This document shows positions 1 to 5,127 of a stretch of 6,604 nt of DNA, in pieces (position 1 is the first letter of the stretch; the number at the start of each line of letters is the position of its first letter). Source of the stretch: Acidobacteriota bacterium (GTDB lineage: Bacteria > Acidobacteriota > Thermoanaerobaculia > Multivoradales > UBA5704); assembly GCA_003223675.1 (NCBI GenBank), contig QHVW01000325.1, forward strand, positions 1-6,604, given 5' to 3'. A program made the position numbers and the translations under genes. Under the pieces are notes generated by a model. It ran no database searches. It was not told the origin of the DNA and saw only the letters and a program-made list of their open reading frames with translations.

Positions 1-203
1 TAACGGGCCTTGAGCTCCCGCAGCGCCGCAAGAAGACGGTCGAGATTCTCGGGAGCTTTGTCGTACAGGATATCCAGATCGAACGTCAGGATGGGCGCGC
101 CCTCAAGCTGTGCAGCGACTCCACCTACGACGAAAAAATCGACTCCATGCCGCAGCAGAACCCGGAGGAGCCCGAGGAACCTAACGCTCGGCGACTCGCC
201 CAC
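1..203 (-). CDS. Nucleotidyltransferase-like protein, 3' part beyond window
   Basis: Only the first 67 residues are visible; the gene runs off the left edge. After a short helix-like start (FLGLLRVLLRHGVDFFVVGG), it shows the nucleotidyltransferase-fold pattern: a hydrophobic strand ending in Gly-Gly (VVGGVAAQLEGAP), then about 15 residues later an acidic pair on the next strand (TFDLDILY), the usual metal-binding position, and a helix (PENLDRLLAAL). This resembles the AbiEii/MNT-like group often annotated as 'nucleotidyltransferase' or DUF6036-type. The chosen start is GTG at 203-201: a GGAG Shine-Dalgarno (plus-strand 211-214) lies 7 bases upstream, and no good ATG lies nearer the conserved core. 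The start overlaps the end of the upstream 66-residue gene by 23 bases, so the two are probably translationally coupled. Substrate and function are unknown; a toxin-like or nucleotide-modifying role is only inference. Confidence 0.72.
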   Translation of the reverse strand, partial: MGESPSVRFLGLLRVLLRHGVDFFVVGGVAAQLEGAPILTFDLDILYDKAPENLDRLLAALRELKAR

Positions 204-381
204 GCCGGAGCTCCGCAAGCCCATCCACCCAATCCTGCAGAAGCTCGATCCGTTGGAGCGGCGTCAAGCTGAGGGTCCAGCGGATCAGCGTGAGATCGAC
301 ACCGTCGGGAGACTCCTCCGGCAGGAGAGGGTCTGGCGAGGGCTCGGGATCTTCGGATTCCGGCTGGGTGGGCTGGGCCAT
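181..381 (-). CDS. Small acidic protein paired with a nucleotidyltransferase gene
   Basis: A 66-residue protein. Residues 1-27 are Pro/Glu/Asp-rich and probably disordered. The rest, from VDLTLIRWTLSLTPLQR to the end, looks like an amphipathic helical unit (IRWTLSLTPLQRIELLQDWVDGLAELRRG). To my knowledge, small proteins with the pattern 'D-IRW-LSLTP-eRLe-LQ' are common directly upstream of nucleotidyltransferase-like genes, as here. That supports a real gene although no function is known; the arrangement resembles an antitoxin/toxin pair but nothing in the sequence proves it. The ATG at 381-379 is preferred over the upstream in-frame start at 438, because a TATAGT box would lie inside that longer version and the extra residues are basic and look non-coding. 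There is no Shine-Dalgarno before the ATG, which fits a leaderless message. Confidence 0.66.
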   Translation of the reverse strand: MAQPTQPESEDPEPSPDPLLPEESPDGVDLTLIRWTLSLTPLQRIELLQDWVDGLAELRRGRVAER

Positions 382-387
382 GGATCT

Positions 388-416
388 ACTATAGCGCAGG
401 CCCACACCGGCCCTTG
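388..416 (-). promoter_or_regulatory. Possible leaderless promoter for the small-protein/nucleotidyltransferase pair
   Basis: On the minus strand, TATAGT (plus positions 388-393) ends six bases before the ATG at 381. Transcription would therefore start at or next to the A of the start codon. The -35 region (around 411-416, CAAGGG) is poor. The absence of a ribosome-binding site agrees with a leaderless mRNA. The call rests on the -10 match and spacing only. Confidence 0.35.
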
Positions 417-419
417 ATT

Positions 420-446
420 TTGAAAACCGTCCCGGCACGATACAAT
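420..446 (+). promoter_or_regulatory. Possible near-leaderless promoter of the FAD-dependent monooxygenase gene
   Basis: TTGAAA (420-425) and TACAAT (441-446) are separated by 15 bases; an alternative -35, TTGATT at 414-419, would give 21. Both spacings are off the ideal 17, but the -10 is good. Nine bases (all C or G) separate TACAAT from the ATG at 456, so the transcript would have a leader of only about 2-3 bases. No Shine-Dalgarno is present. Confidence 0.38.
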
Positions 447-455
447 CCCCCCGCC

Positions 456-1727
456 ATGAGCCCGGATTCGAACCTCTACGACGCTCTCATCATCGGCGGG
501 GGTCCCGCCGGCTCGACGGCCGCCCTGGTCATGGCCCGCGCGGGCCTGCGGGTGCGGCTCCTGGAACGGACGCCGTTCCCGCGCTTCCATATCGGCGAAT
601 CGCTGCTGCCCCGCAACTTCGCCCTGTTCCGCGAGCTCGGCCTCCTGGACGTGCTCGAAGGGGTCCCCAAGGTGGACAAGTATGGGGCGGAGTTCATCCT
701 CGGGAGCGGCGGCGAGCCCTCCCTCTTCCCCTTCACCATGAGCCTGCTCGGCTCCGAGACGATGTCGTACAACCTCGAGCGCGCCCCCTTCGACACCCGG
801 CTGCTCGAGACCGCGCGACAGGCCGGCGCGGAGATCCGCGAGGGTGTCGCCGTCCGCAAGATCCTGCGCCTGGAGGACGGCAACGTCGAGGTGGCCACGG
901 ACGAGGGGAACGTCGCCGCCCGCTTCCTGGTCGACGCGAGCGGCCAGTCGACCCTGCTCGGCAAGCATCTGAAGATCCGCAGCGTCCTCCCCCACCTGAA
1001 GAAGATCGCCTACTTCGGGCACTTCGAGAACGTCTGGCGCCGGCCAGGGGTCGAGGGGGGGTACATCGTGATCGTGGTCTGTGAGGAGGGGTGGTTCTGG
1101 ATGATCCCCCTCGACGAGACCCGCACCAGCATCGGCCTGGTCATGCACGAGCACGTGGCGCGCAAGGTGGGGCTTCCGGCGGACCAGATGCTCGCCTGGG
1201 GGATCTCCCGCTGTCCGGAGGTCCGCCAGCGCACCGCCGGCGCGAACTTCCCCACCGAGACCCACGTGCTGGCCGACTTCAGCTACCGCTGCGCCCCCTA
1301 CGCCGGCCCCGGCTACTTCCTGGCCGGCGACGCCGCCACTTTCATCGATCCGATCTTCTCCACGGGGGTCTGCATGGGGATGATGAGCGGCGCCGAGGCG
1401 GGGCGGGCGATCATCGCCGCCGTGCAACGGGGAGAGGATCTGGAGTCCCTACGGCGGCGCTATATCCGTTTCGTCATGGGGAGCTCGTCGACGTTCTTCC
1501 GCCTGGTCGAGATGTACTACGACCACTCGTTCCGCGAGCTCTTCCTCAACGGCCAGGGGCCGCTCCAGGTGCACCGCGCCGCGATGGCGATCCTCTCCGG
1601 CTGGGTCTTCCCGCGCCCGCCTTTCGCCCTGCGCTGGCGCTTCGCCCTGCTGAGCCTCTTCACCCGGATCAACCGCTTCGTCCCCCTGGTCCCCCGGCGG
1701 GAGCGGTTCTCGTTATTCGCCGAATAA
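456..1727 (+). CDS. FAD-dependent monooxygenase, flavin-dependent halogenase-like
   Basis: A 423-residue cytoplasmic flavoprotein. The N-terminal Rossmann motif GGGPAGS is at 14-20, with the ribose-binding Glu at 37 (RLLERT). It is followed by PRFHIGESLLP (42-52), a hallmark of the tryptophan-halogenase/geranylgeranyl-reductase branch of FAD monooxygenases. DKYGAEF contains Lys75, where variant-B halogenases such as Rdc2 have a catalytic Lys in a K-GA-F context (alignment from memory). The halogenase signature WxWxIP is present as WFWMIP at 213-218, the second FAD motif as GDAATFIDP at 291-299, and the halogenase-associated FxxPxxSxG as FIDPIFSTG at 296-304. Known relatives chlorinate or brominate phenols, pyrroles or indoles using FADH2 from a separate reductase; no reductase or biosynthetic genes are nearby, so the substrate is unknown. 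Start: ATG at 456, just before the first strand. An upstream in-frame ATG at 414 would span the promoter box. A non-halogenating reductase of the same family remains possible. Confidence 0.9.
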   Translation: MSPDSNLYDALIIGGGPAGSTAALVMARAGLRVRLLERTPFPRFHIGESLLPRNFALFRELGLLDVLEGVPKVDKYGAEFILGSGGEPSLFPFTMSLLGSETMSYNLERAPFDTRLLETARQAGAEIREGVAVRKILRLEDGNVEVATDEGNVAARFLVDASGQSTLLGKHLKIRSVLPHLKKIAYFGHFENVWRRPGVEGGYIVIVVCEEGWFWMIPLDETRTSIGLVMHEHVARKVGLPADQMLAWGISRCPEVRQRTAGANFPTETHVLADFSYRCAPYAGPGYFLAGDAATFIDPIFSTGVCMGMMSGAEAGRAIIAAVQRGEDLESLRRRYIRFVMGSSSTFFRLVEMYYDHSFRELFLNGQGPLQVHRAAMAILSGWVFPRPPFALRWRFALLSLFTRINRFVPLVPRRERFSLFAE

Positions 1728-1758
1728 AATTCACCGAATAAAATCCGCCGAATAAAAA
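1717..1758. repeat. Three tandem copies of a 14-bp unit
   Basis: Three head-to-tail 14-bp copies, core CGCCGAATAAAAT, lie at 1717-1730, 1731-1744 and 1745-1758, with one to three differences between copies. The first copy encodes the last residues and the TAA stop of the halogenase-like gene. The repeats therefore extend from the coding end into the spacer and add two further in-register TAA triplets. On the minus strand each copy supplies a T-rich stretch downstream of the terminator hairpin. Confidence 0.85.
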
Positions 1759-1791
1759 GACGAAGGCCGCGGCTGGCACCAGCCGCGGCCT
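1750..1791 (-). terminator. Rho-independent terminator of the exported-protein gene
   Basis: A perfect 13-bp inverted repeat, AGGCCGCGGCTGG (1764-1776) and its complement (1779-1791), forms a very GC-rich hairpin 24 bases after the minus-strand stop at 1816. Read on the minus strand, the hairpin is followed by TTCGTCTTTTTATT, and further T-rich runs come from the 14-bp repeats. On the plus strand no T-run follows, so it is less likely to terminate the converging halogenase-like gene efficiently, though the hairpin also lies downstream of it. Confidence 0.85.
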
Positions 1792-1815
1792 CGCATCGTC
1801 AGCGCCGGAGCGCTC

Positions 1816-2928
1816 TTACTTCGGAGTCATGTCCAGCTTGAAATTCATGTACTTCCAGCCGATGGTCGCCTCTTCCGGATGGTGCTGGTTGAGGTAGTTG
1901 CCGAACTCGTTGCTCGAGATGAGGCCGGCGAGGTTTCCCGTGCCGAACTGGCGGAAGATCAGCGTCTGGTTGTTCCCGGGCTGGGCATTCACGCTGAAAT
2001 TCGCGACCGTCTGGCCGGCGAGCTGCAACTGCATGGTGGCCTGCTTGTTGGAGGCGTCGTAGGTGTAGATCACATGGTACGTCTGCCCCGTGATCATCAG
2101 GTAGCCGGCTTTGGCATTGGTGTTGGTGCCCGGCGCCATGCTGATGTTCTGCATGATCTTGAGCTGACTCTTGTTGGGGCCGAGCGCGTTGACGTTGCCG
2201 ATCACGCCGCTGCGGTAGCGGTCGAGGAAGAAGTAGCCCAGATTGTGGATGCCCGACTTGTCCCGGGAGCTCCAGGGCCCGACATAGACGTCCCATTCGT
2301 ACACCGCTTTGGCGATGTTGAGGTTCTGAGTGGACCGGAGGCAGACAATGCCCTTGGGGTTCGCCTTGGTCGCCTCGTGGAAGACGCCCTGCTGCCCGGT
2401 GGCGAAGTGGCCGTTGGGCTGCTTCAGAGCCGTCAGGAAGAAGGTGCAGGGGGCGTTGGGTCCGATCCCCTTGGCGATGATGGGAGCCTTGCCGCTCCCC
2501 TCCGACGCGACGGCCAGGGGGTAGAAGCTCTGGTCGCAGGTGACGGTGACCGCGCCAACGCGGGCGCGGTTGACCGCGCCCAGCGCATCCCGGCTGGCCA
2601 GCGACATCGGCGCGACGTCGAACTGGACCTCGCCCAGGCGGCTGCCGTCAGGCCGCGAGAGGGTGGCTTGGCAGGAGGCGGTCTGTTCCGACAGATTGGC
2701 GGCGCCGACCACCAGCGAGTTCATCTCCCGCGGGCGCGGCAGGTCGGCCAGGGGGACCTCGAGGCCGGCCTGGTAGGTCTCTTCCTCCGTGAACGCCGGC
2801 ACCTCGAGACGATCGTCGGCGACCCACAGCTTGGTGGCTCCCAGGACCGGTACATAGACTTTTTCGGCGGCGGCCGGAATGGCCAGGGTGAGCGCGCAGA
2901 GCGCCCCATAGACGAGCACCTTCTTCAT
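1816..2928 (-). CDS. Exported protein of unknown function, possible jelly-roll C-terminal domain
   Basis: A 370-residue protein with a clear Sec signal peptide: MKK, a hydrophobic stretch to about residue 18, and AAA before Glu22. It is therefore probably periplasmic, secreted or surface-exposed; there is no lipobox. Residues about 22-150 look like a beta-rich domain with Cys86 and Cys131. Residues about 160-370 form a second domain with Cys161 and Cys196. Its alternating strands, such as GQTYHVIYTYDASNKQATMQLQ followed by LAGQTVANFSV, recall concanavalin A-like/LamG jelly-roll folds. That is inference from pattern, not recognised homology. The four Cys could form two disulfides. The start is ATG at 2928, preceded at 9 bases by AAGGGAGGT; the longer reading frame to 3051 would cross the promoter. 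It has its own promoter and terminator, so it is a single-gene unit. I do not recognise a specific family. Confidence 0.85.
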   Translation of the reverse strand: MKKVLVYGALCALTLAIPAAAEKVYVPVLGATKLWVADDRLEVPAFTEEETYQAGLEVPLADLPRPREMNSLVVGAANLSEQTASCQATLSRPDGSRLGEVQFDVAPMSLASRDALGAVNRARVGAVTVTCDQSFYPLAVASEGSGKAPIIAKGIGPNAPCTFFLTALKQPNGHFATGQQGVFHEATKANPKGIVCLRSTQNLNIAKAVYEWDVYVGPWSSRDKSGIHNLGYFFLDRYRSGVIGNVNALGPNKSQLKIMQNISMAPGTNTNAKAGYLMITGQTYHVIYTYDASNKQATMQLQLAGQTVANFSVNAQPGNNQTLIFRQFGTGNLAGLISSNEFGNYLNQHHPEEATIGWKYMNFKLDMTPK

Positions 2929-2937
2929 TGGTACGGA

Positions 2938-2946
2938 CCTCCCTTT
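2938..2946 (-). promoter_or_regulatory. Strong Shine-Dalgarno of the exported-protein gene
   Basis: AAGGGAGGT on the minus strand, nine bases before the ATG at 2928. It fixes the start at MKKVLVYG, exactly where the signal peptide begins. Confidence 0.85.
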
Positions 2947-2986
2947 ACGGTTTGCTACGGGACCACGAACTCTATAACCTAGCTCG

Positions 2987-3015
2987 ATCATAGGACTTTT
3001 TGAGGGTCCCTGCAA
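2987..3015 (-). promoter_or_regulatory. Sigma70-type promoter of the exported-protein gene
   Basis: TTGCAG (3015-3010) and TATGAT (2992-2987), with an exact 17-base spacer, are read on the minus strand. The expected start near 2980 gives a leader of about 50 bases that contains the strong Shine-Dalgarno. The -35 is a 3/6 match and the -10 a 5/6 match to consensus. Confidence 0.6.
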
Positions 3016-3113
3016 TGCCTTCCAGGTAAAAAGTGCGTCACCCTGCTGCAAAAACGGCCGACTCCCCCCGGAGACTCGGAGAGCCCGGCCTCCATGCCGC
3101 CCTCTGACCGGGG

Positions 3114-3142
3114 TTGAATCCGTAACCGATCTCCGCTATCAT
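3114..3142 (+). promoter_or_regulatory. Sigma70-type promoter of the antitoxin/PIN pair
   Basis: TTGAAT (3114-3119), a 17-base spacer and TATCAT (3137-3142): matches of 4/6 and 5/6 with ideal spacing. The predicted start is near 3149, giving a leader of about 75 bases before the GTG at 3224. The rest of the 295-base spacer between 2929 and 3223 holds the divergent promoter described separately; I see no small gene or RNA in it. Confidence 0.55.
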
Positions 3143-3149
3143 ATTCTCC

Positions 3150-3160
3150 ATACTGGGTAT
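3150..3160. promoter_or_regulatory. Small palindrome at the antitoxin transcription start, possible operator
   Basis: ATAC-TGG-GTAT is a short inverted repeat placed at the predicted transcription start (about 3149). Toxin-antitoxin operons are usually autoregulated at such sites, but four-base arms are weak evidence. A second short inverted repeat, CTTGG (3166-3170) and CCAAG (3177-3181), follows in the leader. Confidence 0.2.
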
Positions 3161-3223
3161 ATGAGCTTGGTCAGGGCCAAGGGATCGGGACGAACGGGAA
3201 GAAGCGTAGAATAGGAGCGGAGC

Positions 3224-3490
3224 GTGAGAGCGAACACAGAGGCAGCCAAAGTGCTCACTGCAGTTGAAGGAATCTACGAAGACGGAGAGATCGAGCTCTT
3301 GGAACGGCCCGAGGGCCTGCAAAGGGCGCGGGTGATCGTCACCTTCCTTCCTCCGCTCCCCTCTGAGCCGTCCCGAGAACGAGAAGAGGCCCGCAAGCGC
3401 ATGCTCAACCGGATGCGGGAAGGGATCGACCTCGGCGGTCCTCCCTACCCGACGCGGGAGGAGATCTACGAACGGGATCCCAAAGCGTGA
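3224..3490 (+). CDS. AF2212-like antitoxin of a PIN-toxin pair
   Basis: An 88-residue cytoplasmic protein. Residues 13-42 (VEGIYEDGEIELLERPEGL then RARVIVTFLP) match the AF2212-like antitoxin fold (PF01954, formerly DUF104), a small beta barrel typically encoded just before a PIN-domain toxin. The C-terminal half (REREEARKRMLNRMREGIDLGGPPYPTREEIYERD) is charged and helical, as expected for the toxin-binding tail, and appears complete. GTG at 3224 is chosen for AGGAG six bases upstream. GTG at 3251 is an alternative that begins closer to the conserved core (MLTAVEGIY). The stop overlaps the GTG start of the following PIN gene by four bases (GTGA), the classic antitoxin-toxin arrangement. Because the toxin gene is broken, this antitoxin may be orphaned. 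Confidence 0.85.
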   Translation: MRANTEAAKVLTAVEGIYEDGEIELLERPEGLQRARVIVTFLPPLPSEPSREREEARKRMLNRMREGIDLGGPPYPTREEIYERDPKA

Positions 3491-3733
3491 GCAGGGTCCT
3501 GATCGACTCCAACATCTTCGTCTACGCCTTCGATCGTGCCGATCCGGATAAGCGCGCGAAGGCTCTTCGTCTGATCGAGGAGGTCACCCTGAAGGATGAC
3601 CTCGTTCTTTCGGCCGCCGCTCGCCACCATCGGCTCTCGACGATCTACACTGAGGACTTTCAGCACGATCGACTACACTGAGGACTTTCAGCACGATCGA
3701 GAGGTCGAGGGCGTACGGTTCCTGAATCCCCTT
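3487..3733 (+). pseudogene. Broken PIN-domain (VapC-type) toxin gene
   Basis: PIN toxins are Mg-dependent ribonucleases of about 130 residues with four acidic residues. Here the start is normal (MSRVLIDSNIFVYAFDRADPDKRAKALRLIEE; first catalytic Asp at 7). At residue 42 (DDLVLS) the sequence jumps in frame straight to what is normally the C-terminal part (AAARHHRLSTIYTEDFQHDR). About 60 residues, including the central Glu and the Asp of the 'WDALI' motif, are missing. A perfect 28-bp tandem duplication (3645-3700) then shifts the frame, so translation ends at 3681 after 64 residues. The natural continuation, DREVEGVRFLNPL, is readable only in another frame, to about 3733. The product cannot have a complete active site. 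The reading frame of the remnant tail stays open into the antisense of coxE, so the original stop is not identifiable. The intact antitoxin upstream suggests recent decay. Confidence 0.85.
3645..3700. repeat. Perfect 28-bp tandem duplication inside the PIN gene
   Basis: Positions 3645-3672 and 3673-3700 are identical and adjacent, beginning CTACACTGAGGACTTTCAGC. Each copy encodes YTEDFQHDR near the C-terminus of the PIN protein. Because 28 is not a multiple of three, the duplication causes the frameshift. Confidence 0.97.
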
Positions 3734-3750
3734 CGTCTCCTGACGGCCGT

Positions 3751-4908
3751 TCAGGACGGCCTGCCCTCCCCCCACGCCCCCAGCGCCCGCCCCAGCGCCT
3801 CCAGGCTCTCCAGGTTGTGGACGGGCCGGTGCTCGTCGACGTTGGGGAGGAGCGCTTTCACCCCCTGCGCGCGGGGCTGGAACCCCTCCCAGCACAGGAG
3901 GGGGTTGAGCCAGATCAGCCTTCGGCAGGAGCGGTGGAGGCGGCCGGCCTCGGCGGCGAGGCCCGGCTCGGGGTCGCGGTCGAGGCCGTCGGTGACCAGC
4001 AGCACCACGGCCCCCTGTCCCAGGACGCGCCGCGACCAGACGCGATTGAAGTCGTGCAGGCAGGCCCGCAGGCGGGTCCCCCCTGCCCAGTCCTGCACCT
4101 CCCGGCCGCAGCGGGCCAGCGCCTCGTCCACGTCGCGGCGGCGGAGGATGCGCGTCACGTTGGTCAGCCGGGTGGCGAACAGGAAGGCGTGGACGCGGGT
4201 GCGGACGCTCAAGAGGGCGTGCACGAAATGCAGCAGCATCTCCGAGTAGCGCCCCATCGATCCCGAGATGTCGCAGAGGACCACGACCGGCGGCGGCAGG
4301 AGGACCCGGGAGCGGAAGCGCAGCGGCGCCAGGTCGCCGAAGGTCTTGCGGCTCTCCCGCACGGTACGCGCGAGGTCGATCCGGTCGCCGTGGGGATCGG
4401 CGGCGAATCGCCGGGTCCGCACCGGCCGGAGCGCCACCACCATGCGAGCGACGATCCGCCGGGCTCGCTCGAGCTCCTCGGCGCTCATCTGGTCGAAGTC
4501 GCGCGTGCGCAGGACCTCGTCGGCCGAGAAGGTGAGCGCGGCGTCGAATTCGACCTTCTCCGGCGGCGCCTTCCCCATGGGAGCCGGCGGGTGCCAAGCC
4601 TCGGCGATCCGGCGGGAGACCATGGAGGCGGCGGGCATGCGCACGTGCGGCAGCATCTGCGCCAGGGCCGCCTCGATTCCGAACGGATCGCGCCAGAACA
4701 GCCGGAACGCCTGATCGAAGAGGTCGAAATCCTCCGGACGCCGGACCAGGACCGAATGGAGGGCCCAGTAGAATTCCTCGCGATGGAGCACGTCCACAGC
4801 CGAAGCGGCGGCGAGGGCGTCGAGAGCGCTCGCCGGGCCGAGGCGGAGGCCGGCGCCGCGCAGGAGGCGGGTGAAGTGGACGACGTTGTCGGCCAGCTTG
4901 GAGGTCAT
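3751..4908 (-). CDS. coxE: CoxE, VWA-domain maturation protein
   Basis: A 385-residue cytoplasmic protein of the CoxE family (VWA, CoxE-like), which works with the MoxR-type ATPase CoxD in maturing the Mo/Cu site of CO-dehydrogenase-type enzymes. The N-terminal helical part includes FWRDPFG (71-77). The VWA domain begins at PPPVVVLCDISGSM (205-218). The MIDAS residues are visible: D213-x-S215-x-S217, GGT with Thr278, and TDG with Asp307. The family's conserved C-terminal RLHRSCRRLIWLNPLL (323-338) follows. Length and motif order are as expected for an intact gene, unlike coxD and coxM upstream. The ATG at 4908 overlaps the TAA stop of the HicB-like gene by one base (TAATG), and no clear Shine-Dalgarno precedes it, so translation is probably coupled. 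It is the last visible gene of the operon; coxF/coxG-type genes do not follow here. Its 3' end faces the PIN remnant. Confidence 0.93.
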   Translation of the reverse strand: MTSKLADNVVHFTRLLRGAGLRLGPASALDALAAASAVDVLHREEFYWALHSVLVRRPEDFDLFDQAFRLFWRDPFGIEAALAQMLPHVRMPAASMVSRRIAEAWHPPAPMGKAPPEKVEFDAALTFSADEVLRTRDFDQMSAEELERARRIVARMVVALRPVRTRRFAADPHGDRIDLARTVRESRKTFGDLAPLRFRSRVLLPPPVVVLCDISGSMGRYSEMLLHFVHALLSVRTRVHAFLFATRLTNVTRILRRRDVDEALARCGREVQDWAGGTRLRACLHDFNRVWSRRVLGQGAVVLLVTDGLDRDPEPGLAAEAGRLHRSCRRLIWLNPLLCWEGFQPRAQGVKALLPNVDEHRPVHNLESLEALGRALGAWGEGRPS

Positions 4909-5114
4909 TACGGAGCCGGTTGGGGAGCAGGAAGGGCTCGTCCCTCAGCCTCAAAGTGACGGATCACATCCTCGACGACCTCATGAAGATCCTTATACAG
5001 CTTCACCGGGTCGTTCCCATGGATCCCTGTGATCAGATCGGGACACTTCCCAACATAGGTCTCATCCTCCTCACTCCATTCAACCCAATGAGGATATCGA
5101 TCGATCAGCTTCAC
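4908..5114 (-). CDS. HicB-like protein inserted in the cox operon
   Basis: A 68-residue protein (YPHWVEWSEEDETYVGKCPDL, then GDDP-like GNDPVKLYKDLHEVVEDVIRHFEAEGRALP) that matches the HicB-type antitoxin fold: a degraded RNase H-like beta-beta-beta-alpha unit with the typical 'W-EED-YVG-CPDL' and 'HG-DPV--Y--L---VE---E---' spacing. It lacks an obvious C-terminal DNA-binding domain, and no HicA toxin is encoded next to it, so it is a solitary member of unknown role. The start is GTG at 5114, 13 bases after the coxD stop, with AAGAG in the spacer as a weak Shine-Dalgarno. Its stop overlaps the coxE start. The stretch is visibly lower in GC (about half) than the cox genes around it (about two thirds), which suggests later acquisition. 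The small size and codon bias could also simply reflect a different gene class. Confidence 0.8.
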   Translation of the reverse strand: MKLIDRYPHWVEWSEEDETYVGKCPDLITGIHGNDPVKLYKDLHEVVEDVIRHFEAEGRALPAPQPAP

Positions 5115-5127
5115 TCTTGATCTCTTC

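Noticed and set aside
285..1427. Minus-strand 380-codon open frame opposite the halogenase-like gene
   Set aside because: Low-complexity composition (His/Asp/Gly/Ala-rich) typical of antisense frames in high-GC DNA. The plus strand encodes a well-conserved flavoprotein with intact motifs.
1879..2982. Plus-strand 367-codon open frame opposite the exported protein
   Set aside because: No recognisable motifs, and it runs across the minus-strand promoter and Shine-Dalgarno. The minus-strand gene has signal peptide, ribosome site, promoter and terminator.
3645..3700. Possible start of a CRISPR array (28-bp repeat)
   Set aside because: The two copies are directly adjacent with no spacer and lie inside a PIN-domain coding sequence. 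It is a tandem duplication.
3745..3761. Hairpin GGCCGT-TCAGG-ACGGCC at the coxE 3' end as a terminator
   Set aside because: Only six base pairs, overlaps the coxE stop codon region and has no T-run on either strand.
3733..4249. Long plus-strand extension of the PIN remnant into a fusion protein
   Set aside because: PIN similarity ends at FLNPL. Beyond it the frame is antisense to coxE with Ser/Arg/Pro-rich sequence and no domain.
3817..4959. Plus-strand 380-codon open frame opposite coxE, and a second minus frame 3584-4954
   Set aside because: Both are Arg/Pro/Ala/Gly/His-rich shadows of coxE, whose VWA motifs are unmistakable in the chosen frame.
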